Positions 56,690 through 64,000 of a stretch of DNA of 64,000 nt are shown here, piece after piece. The notes below the pieces were generated by a model. The model saw nothing but the letters and a program-made list of their open reading frames with translations, did no database searches and was not told the origin of the DNA. The position numbers and the translations under genes were made by a program. The stretch's first letter is position 1, and the number at the start of each line of letters is the position of its first letter. The stretch comes from Melitaea cinxia (Eukaryota; Arthropoda; Insecta; Lepidoptera; Nymphalidae): positions 10,974,001 through 11,038,000 of the forward strand of contig NC_059416.1 of the NCBI RefSeq assembly GCF_905220565.1, read 5' to 3'.

Positions 56690-57280
56690 TATATTTGCAA
56701 TAAAACTGTAACGGGTACAATTTAATACACTGAAAATTTATTTTGGAGATACTATTACAACAAGATATATGTTAATTATATATTATGTTTTTAAATATGT
56801 TATTGTGTATTTAATAAGGCATGAAACATTTTTGTAAATGTTAATCCCTAAAGATATTATAAATGTGGATGTAAGTTTGTTTATTGTACATTCTCATATT
56901 CTTGGAGGTATTAAAAGTAACATAGGATACTTTTTATTTAAAATAAATATTCAAATCGAGCGTAGACGCGGGTAAAAGCTAGTATTCTATAAGTCAAATC
57001 CAAATCAAGTAAGTAAATATACTTATCTATGTCGATAAATATAATAATACATTGTTGTAAAAAGTTATATCCGATGGCGGAGTCCATCAACCCTCTATAT
57101 GAAAAGGGCTCAATGAGTCGGTATAATGAGGTCGCCCAACTAATCCTTATTAGGACCACGATTTATATTATGTATCTCTACAATATATTTAATAAAGTGA
57201 TTAACTTATTTATTATCGTATATTGTCGATGAGGCTTTTCTAACAACTTTAGGAGTTATCTTCTTTGAATATATAATTTA
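56690..57280. other. AT-rich stretch, no gene seen
   Basis: Short ORFs of about 70 codons on both strands, with no motif. Confidence 0.45.
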
Positions 57281-57283
57281 TTA

Positions 57284-57545
57284 TCTATACTAATATTGTA
57301 TAGCTGAAAAGTTTGTTTGTTTAATCGTGCTAATCTCAGAGTCTACTGATTAGAATAGAAAATTAGGTTTCAATTGAAAAAATATTTTTGTGTTTGATAG
57401 TCCATTTAGCGAGAAAGGCTATAGGCTATATAACATCACGCTTCAATCGATAGGAGCTGAGCATTAATAATGAAATGTTACGAAAGCGGAGAAAAATAAT
57501 TCTTTTTTGAGTGCTTCCGTTGCGTGTGCCGCGCAAAAATTATGT
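57284..57545 (+). repeat. Helitron-like repeat H5, 5' part
   Basis: tctatactaatattgtatag then ctgaaaagtttgtttgttta is the start common to lepidopteran Helitron-type repeats. aaaggctataggctatataa and aataggagctgagc-type blocks follow. The 3' CTAG end is missing. Confidence 0.5.
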
Positions 57546-57549
57546 ACGA

Positions 57550-58165
57550 CAAACTTGATTGACATTAAAATTTGTAAAAAAACTGCGATAGCATATGTCT
57601 ATCTTTTAAGGTTAATTTATTATAACCTTTTTTTATTGTAATCAAATTTGTTCTAAGATAATGCATTATATGTGAAGTTGGTTTTATAGACATGATAGAA
57701 ATCTTTATCCAAGTTAATACGTAATTCATTATAAGTATTCCTTTTTGCATAAAATTGTCCTTTATATTATATGATTTCAATGAATATCTTAGAAGATATC
57801 ATATTTTTAAAATAACCCTGCAACGAATTAATGATCACAAAAAAAATGAAAAGCTAATTTTATTGAATTAGTATTAGCCAGGCATATGAATCTTGAAAAA
57901 TATTTCATCAACAAGACAAATTTGTGAAGATAAACCTTGTCTTTTATAGAATATAATTTGGTCGCATTATTTAGAAATTTTTCCTCAAATCAACAACGTG
58001 AAACTGCGGGCTACAGCTAAACTGCATAACAGAGTTACCAAATCCATTTCGAAGACTTATTGCTAAATTAGAGGAGTCGCAGTTTTTTGGTTCAAAAAAT
58101 GTTAATGACGGCCTTTGTTCTTAAAATACTTCGTAGATGGTACGATCGTAGTCGTAAAATATTCC
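57550..58165. other. AT-rich stretch, no gene seen
   Basis: Nothing I can support. Confidence 0.45.
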
Positions 58166-58170
58166 AATAA

Positions 58171-58502
58171 TAATCATCACAGCAGCCTTTTGCAGTTCAC
58201 TACTGGACATAGGCATCCACAAGTTCACGCCAAAAATGGCTTGAATTCATGTGTTTTGCCCATAGTCACCACGCTGGGCAGCCGGGTTGGTGACCGTAGG
58301 GCTGGCTTGGTCACACCGAAGACGCTGCTGTCCGTCTTCGGCCTGTGTATTTCAAAGCCAGCAGTTGGATGGTTATCCCGCCATCGATCGGCTTTTTAAG
58401 TTCCGAGGTAGTAGTGGAACTGTGTTATCCCTTAGTCGCCTCTTACGACACCCACGGGAAGAGAGGGGGTTGCTATATTCTTTGATGCCGTAACCACACA
58501 GC
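58171..58502 (-). repeat. Repeat D, antisense copy
   Basis: aataatcatcacagcagcct at the tail end, ccgtaaccacacagcatata at the far end. Confidence 0.8.
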
Positions 58503-58504
58503 AT

Positions 58505-59820
58505 ATAGCATATAGCAATAATAATACATAAATAGTTTATTCGTATTAAAACCATGTAAGCGACGTTTGTTTATGTTATAAATTAATTAAATATTTGTAT
58601 TTTTTTAAAGTAAAACCTCATTTTAATGTCATATATATTGATTTCAGCCACAAACGCCATTTACTTTTTTTTTCTCAGGAAAGTAATTGTTATTATAAGT
58701 TAAGGCTCTTTGGATATACTCTATGGTTTAGCTTTTTAGTGATGCGAACTGTGCGACTGTGTGACTGTTTTTTTTGTGTTGTGATAAAGTAAAACTTTGC
58801 ATGTCGTATCATGTCGCGTTAAAGCAGCCAAGGCCAATATGGCGGCGCCCATAACTCGCATCAGCTGAACATGTAGCATTTATATTCTCACTTATTCATG
58901 CAAGTGTTTCGCAGTATTTGTCTATTTTGATCTATGTATGTTTTTATTTAATAAAAGATTCACTTGCATCGTGGTTTCGTAAAACCACACAATTCTTTTT
59001 TTCTTTTAGTGTTTCCATTCGACTAAATATGTTCAGTAAATTCACAAATAGCCCTAAGGTTAATTACAGCTGAATAAAGATTTATGAATGAAAGACCAAT
59101 GATGAGATAACGAGATGAGAGGGGTTTTTGGAAGACTGAGAACTTCTATTATGGTAAATCCGTTTTACTTCTTTTTAATTAATATGTTAATATCGTGATT
59201 TTGTTAACGTAGTAGTTAAGTATATTTATGATGTTCTATTTGATAATGAACTAGTTAATGATTAAGTTGTTATTATTTAATTTTTAGAATTCAACCTATC
59301 ATCAGCCTAATAATTGGGCTTACAATTAATTCCATTCATTTTTTGGGTGCAAAAAATGTGTTAATTTGAACATAACTTAAATGAACAGATTTATCAAAGT
59401 AACTGTCTTATGAAATCTACTACTTTTCCGATCTCAAGTTAATTGTCAAATTACATATCAAACAATTTTTATATTTTTAAAGCCATCTGAATTTCAATAG
59501 TTTTTTTTTTTTTTTTTTGAAAGTATTTGTCTGTAGACCTACTGAAACTAAATCATGCTGCATTTATTTCAACAATAACTAATTCTAAAGAGCCATGTCC
59601 GGCAAACACACAGCGGGAATGGTAAAATGTCCCACATTCAGTACATATTTGTTCACGAATGCCCCATATCATGAGTCCGATTGCTGTCATGTAAAAAAAT
59701 AACTTTGTCCTGTCTATCCTCGTATACTAGCCAAGTATCTCATAAGATCTGGTTAAAAGGCATCAAATACGATTTATAACAAATACCCGTAATATATACC
59801 CTTAATACAACATTATTACA
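58505..59820. other. AT-rich stretch, no gene seen
   Basis: Nothing beyond a T-run near 59502. Confidence 0.45.
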
Positions 59821-59822
59821 TT

Positions 59823-59962
59823 TTTAACCGACTTCCAAAAAAGGAGGAGGTTCTCAATTCGATTGTATTTTTTATGTATCTTTTGACTGGGAGGACCGAT
59901 TTCGATGATTTTATATTCGAAAAGTGTTGCGTGTCATGTGGTTCCATTTAATTTAAATCTGA
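59823..59962 (+). repeat. Family A repeat, 5' part
   Basis: ttaaccgacttccaaaaaag through actgggaggaccgatttcga. The 3' part is missing. Confidence 0.7.
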
Positions 59963-60184
59963 TTTTCATCCACTACTGTGTCCAATGTTTGTCGTTATTA
60001 TACTTGATTATTTTTATTAATAGTATTAATTATAATCAGTAGTTTAAGTTTTTTTTTTTTTACCTTTACCTAATCTCTACCTTATATTATTAGAAATGTT
60101 TTGTAATTTTAGCATTTACAGTAATTTGACTAAGTATTTAATACTTAGTCAACTTAGTATCCGTATTATTAAGGTGAGTATGAA

Positions 60185-60420
60185 AATAAAAGGAAGTGGA
60201 TGACAAGGGAGGAGTACCCATTCCACACCGACCTCGTTCTAACCCGGGGTGTGGTGCTAAGAGACACCCTTAGGACGAATGGATATCCCGAGCCCTCCTA
60301 AAAGCCTCACCTTTTTTCTTTCACGGCTGGGTCTCAGTACCCGGCCACCCCACTCGGTGACGCTGTCTAGATCGATAGGTATAGCAGTAATACACAATCG
60401 AAAAAAAGGGATGACCACGA
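60185..60420 (+). repeat. GC-rich fragment, probably LINE-derived
   Basis: tggatgacaagggaggagta through gggtctcagtacccggccac is far more GC-rich than its surroundings. There is no long ORF. It resembles lepidopteran LINE 3' regions in style; no second copy is in the window. Confidence 0.35.
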
Positions 60421-60511
60421 TTCTCAATTCAGTCGAGGACTAAGAAAGAACTCCGAAAAGTCAACTGCACAGTGTAATCGGGTTGGTATTTATTGTATAT
60501 TGATGGTCTAT

Positions 60512-60796
60512 ATTTTTTTTATATCACTAGGTCGGCAAACAAGCGTACGGCTCACCTGATGGTAAGAGATTACCGTAGCTTCTAGACGCCTGCAACACCA
60601 GAAGTATCGCAAGCGCGTTGCCGACCCAATCCGCATTCCCTCCCAGGAGCTCTGGTCACCTTACTCACCAACAGGAACACAATAGTGCTTGAAAACAGTA
60701 TTATTTAGCTGAAATCTTCTGTAAGGTCGAGGTACTACCCCAGTCGAGCTGCTCCAGATTTTGAGCAGGAAATCCCTGCTGTGCCCTACCTCAGTT
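60512..60796 (-). repeat. SINE-like family E, full antisense copy
   Basis: T-run, atatcactaggtcggcaaac, ending tgtgccctacctcagtta. Confidence 0.8.
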
Positions 60797-60799
60797 AAT

Positions 60800-61150
60800 A
60801 TAAGAACAAACGGAGAAATTTACGGGTATAGCTAGCTATAGTTATATGTATATTATATTTTAAATAAGATCACACTACGTTCTAAAACATGTACTTTTTA
60901 TAAAAAACTAATTCCTTAAAGTAAGTCCTTGTGATAAGAGTTCAACGTCAGCGGCTTCTTTTAAGGCTCTTTTCACCGTGGCTGATAAAGTTTAACTCAC
61001 ACGAAAACTACTGATACGCTATCAGAGACTATTAGCAGAAGGTTAATATTTAATAAGAATATATTTTATTTTAAGTAGTTAACCGTTTAGTTTTAGTTTA
61101 TCGAATTACAAATTACAGTAGCAGCAAACAAATAAAATATATCACAATCA
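60800..61150. other. AT-rich stretch, no gene seen
   Basis: Nothing I can support. Confidence 0.45.
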
Positions 61151-61152
61151 TG

Positions 61153-61488
61153 ATTCAGCCTGTAATATCCCACTGCTGGGTATAGGCCTCTTTCTGAACG
61201 TAGGAGATGGATTGTAGCTTAATCCACCACTCTGCTCCACTGCGCGTTGGCGGATATGTTCCCTACTATGAGTAACGATTGCTATCAGGTATTTATGATA
61301 ACAGCTGGGAGCGTCGGCTTAACGTGCTCTCCGAGGCATGGTTGGGAGACACACAAGGACTGCAAAAACAGACCACGGCAAACATCTGTATGACTAATAC
61401 AAATATTTGTCATGTGCAAGGATCGTACCCGCAACCGCCAGCGCAACAGCCACGAACCAATATGTGATCGTTGCGCCAACGGTTGTTA
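61153..61488 (-). repeat. SINE T2, antisense copy 4, full length
   Basis: On the minus strand: head ccgttggcgcaacgatcaca, B box in gcggttgcgggtacgatcct, tail cccagcagtgggatattaca then ggctgaat. Confidence 0.75.
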
Positions 61489-61499
61489 AATATATCAGT

Positions 61500-62330
61500 A
61501 TAAATATTTTTATTCAACTCCAGGCTGATAGGTCTATAGTTTTCTATGACATTTGCATCTACTTTTTGTATAGTAAGATTGGTAGCACTGGTTTATCTCA
61601 AAGTCAAATACAGATTACATTTATTTTATACGTTAGAGTAAAATAAAGTTAGTCATCATTTATTTGTAATAAGTGTGACACTAATATTCTATTTTTGAAA
61701 GTCTTTTTACAATTTAGATCTTACTCTTTAAAAGCATTTGCACTATTTATATCTGTTATCAGTTTTACTACTGATTTCTTATATAAGCGGAGTGAACTTT
61801 GTAACGTTTGAACTGTACTAACGAACCGAATGCATCTATTTAGCCTTACATCCCACTGCTGGGCATAGGCCTCTTTCTCCATGTGGGTAATAAAATAATA
61901 GAAATATTATATTATTATATTCAAATCGAAATATTATAAATACCATACATTAAATTTATTTTTGAAATTTTTTTTTCTCAGATTTCGATATTTATTCTTT
62001 ACCGCCTTTTACCTAAGAACGGCAGTATAAGTCTCGGTTAGTTATCAGAAGTAATACGTATGATAACTGTCATAGACTTATCAGTGACATGTGAAAAAGG
62101 CCCTTATTTTCGCTCCCTATTTCTATTAGCTTTCCTCAAAGGCTTCGATATAAATCAAGGATCAATAGATTTGTAAAGAGTCGTGGAAAGTTTTTGATTT
62201 TCTTTTTTACATCGTTGAAGATTAAATAAGTTCAAAGTTTGTAGTTTATTTTGTATTCCTTTTCAAAAGTATTTTAAATAAAATTAAATTAAAACATAAA
62301 TACGTATGAGTATGTACATAAATAACAATA
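61500..62330. other. AT-rich stretch with a T2 tail fragment
   Basis: catcccactgctgggcatag at 61844-61885 is a T2 tail alone. Otherwise no feature. Confidence 0.45.
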
Positions 62331-62333
62331 ATA

Positions 62334-62806
62334 GATTTTTTATGCAACTAGGTCGGCAAAGAAGCGTACGACTCACCTGATAGTAAGCGATTACCGTAGC
62401 CTATAGACGTCTGTAACACCAGAAGCAACGCAAGCTTGACTGAACCTACCCCCAATCGCTCCTCGATTCTCCCCCCAGGTGTTATAGTCTCCTTACTGGT
62501 GAGTAAGGAACACAACACTGTTTCAAAGCAGTATTATTTAGCTGTGATCTCTTGTCTGGTCAATGTACTTCCTTAGTCGGGCTGCTCCAGATGTTGAGCA
62601 GGACATTTCCTACTGTGCACTTTTTTTTTACGTGGGGAAAATCCTTCATGGATATCCTCCAGCGTGTTATGACCTCCAGAGGTTTATGTCAGACTCCTAC
62701 TGAGTAAAAAACCACCACGTGTGAGCAGTCGTCCACCTAGGTGAGGCGAGATGAGGTCGCGCTAGCATTCGCCACCTCGCCCCGGTTCCTACTGTGACCT
62801 ACATCA
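62334..62806 (-). repeat. SINE-like family E, antisense copy split by an insertion
   Basis: The copy runs from the T-rich start and actaggtcggcaaagaagcg to ttcctactgtg, is interrupted at 62618-62785, and resumes with the duplicated ttcctactgtg then acctacatcag. Confidence 0.7.
62618..62785 (-). mobile_element. 168-bp retroposon with poly(A), inserted in family E
   Basis: Flanked by ttcctactgtg at 62607-62617 and 62786-62796. The T-run at 62621-62629 is its poly(A) on the minus strand. GC-rich and non-coding; probably a 5'-truncated LINE tail. Confidence 0.75.
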
Positions 62807-62809
62807 GGT

Positions 62810-63460
62810 AAAAAATCAAATATCAATGGTATATTATAAAATAAGACTAGACTAGATAAGAATAAGACTAGACAACTTATTTGATTTGAAAGGAATTTAT
62901 GAATTTATATATTGGTATATTATGAGAAGTGATGGAACAAATTAATACCACACTGCAGGTTGGTTTTAAGCTTAGCTTGAAATCGCAACCCTAAAATAGT
63001 ACCATGGGTGAACATAGATTTCGGTACTTTATACAAAGTACTTTTTTTACTTTTAAATCGATTTTTATTACAGGTTTTATTTAATAGCTTTACTTAATTT
63101 TTAAGAAACTACCCTCAATAAATCGTAATCGGCTTTATATATAGGTCTAATTTTGTACAATTTCGTCTGGATTCTCCCAAGCAATTGCATTATACCGTCC
63201 AAAACACAGAACATGAACCCGTAGCACAAGTGTCGTACACATTGTTTTTTTAAATTATTATTTCAATGTGTCAAAAATAAGAACATACATTGCGGTATTA
63301 CAAATCCTTTTTTAATTACCTCATGCGGGTAGTCTAAGAAAAAAAAAAATTACAAAATATTCTAAAGTTATAAATTATTCTAGTTTTATGTATTAACTAC
63401 AATTTAGTAAGTATTTTACTATAGATAACTTACTATAGTTGTTCAATTAGAATTCGATTT
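62810..63460. other. AT-rich stretch, no gene seen
   Basis: Nothing I can support. Confidence 0.45.
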
Positions 63461-63464
63461 AGAG

Positions 63465-63640
63465 CAGTGGTTGGTTGGCATAGGTTGGTTGTTGCGCTAA
63501 CGGTTGCGTGATCGGTCCACGCTCATGCCATTTTTATTGATCATATAAATGTTTGCCGTGGTCAGGGCATTTGTGCTTGTATATTATTTCCGAACAAACA
63601 CAGGAGAAATCGCTATTGTATGCCGTTTAGTTTGAGGCGT
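63465..63640 (+). repeat. tRNA-related SINE T4, copy
   Basis: ggttgttgcgctaacggttg and a weak B box are followed by aaatgtttgccgtggtcagg and acacaggagaaatcgctatt. Confidence 0.5.
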
Positions 63641-63699
63641 TTATTTATTTAAACAAACTTATTCGCTAATTAAGCCACACGACATTCAAACAAAAGGCG

Positions 63700-63893
63700 A
63701 CAAGAGGGTTGGTGCATTTTTTGCCCAGAGAATCGGCATAGCGATTCAACGGGGAAATGCTGCCAGCATTCTTGGCACAAGACGCGGACATGATTTATAC
63801 CAAAACTATCTGTAAATATTTATTTCTTAAGTTGAGAATTGTAAATATGTATTATGTTTAATAAACTATTGTTATTAAAAAAACAAAAGGGAA
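63700..63893 (+). repeat. LINE 3' end with AATAAA and A-run
   Basis: Reads AQRIGIAIQRGNAASILGT before a stop, then a short UTR with aataaactattgttatt and an A-rich end. The same block is antisense at 36530-36605. Confidence 0.55.
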
Positions 63894-64000
63894 TATACAA
63901 AAAAAAAATTAGACTAACGATATCACATTTCAATCTCCTAACTTTTTAACTCTTTTTGATAACGAATTTAAGTTTCCAAAACTATGGGCTCCGTTTAAGA

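Overview
This is an AT-rich eukaryotic window that looks like lepidopteran (moth or butterfly) nuclear DNA. It is nearly all transposable elements and their remains; I see no convincing host protein-coding gene, rRNA gene or functional tRNA gene. The lepidopteran assignment rests on an errantivirus whose layout resembles TED of Trichoplusia ni, and on interspersed repeats of a kind familiar from moth and butterfly genomes: tRNA-headed SINEs, LINE tails ending in ATGATG runs, and Helitron-like repeats ending in CAGCTAGT. The species cannot be named from the sequence.

The centrepiece is a complete Ty3/gypsy errantivirus (insect endogenous retrovirus) on the minus strand at 12577-20143. Its two 271-bp LTRs appear identical and it is flanked by a 4-bp target duplication (tacg). 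It has a serine-tRNA primer site, an open gag, a pol frame entered by a -1 frameshift, an open env with furin site, fusion peptide and membrane anchor, and a polypurine tract. The env frame has no ATG of its own. A splice donor in the leader and an acceptor near the pol end are in matching phase, so a short upstream exon would supply the start and complete a signal peptide. By sequence this is a recent and possibly active insertion.

A second LTR element lies at 3810-8781, also on the minus strand. Its 397-bp LTRs differ at only two positions, yet its interior is a wreck: gag and RT remnants full of stops, 41-bp and 124-bp tandem repeats, and an embedded LINE-tail fragment. A solo LTR of the same family lies at 31526-31920. 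Both insertions sit at the same TA-rich spot inside copies of the same interspersed repeat.

The rest is a mosaic. From left to right: repeat family A (AACCGACTTC ends) in 0.25-3.8 kb; Helitron-like copies at 9.2, 12.2, 20.2, 24.6, 29.5, 36.7, 40.6, 52.3, 56.5 and 57.3 kb; four tRNA-derived SINE families (23-63 kb); a 300-bp SINE-like family E in about a dozen copies; LINE pieces (RTE at 34, 36 and 50 kb; R1-type with RNase H at 53 kb; a jockey/CR1-type endonuclease at 55 kb; several 3' tails); a decayed DUF7869-like gene at 48.5-49.1 kb; two TIR elements (35.3 and 38.8-40.2 kb); a perfect 27-bp-stem hairpin at 22.2 kb; and an 8-bp-unit minisatellite at 54.3-54.9 kb. All identifications come from reading the sequence without database searches, so family names are provisional and repeat edges are approximate unless a target duplication fixes them.
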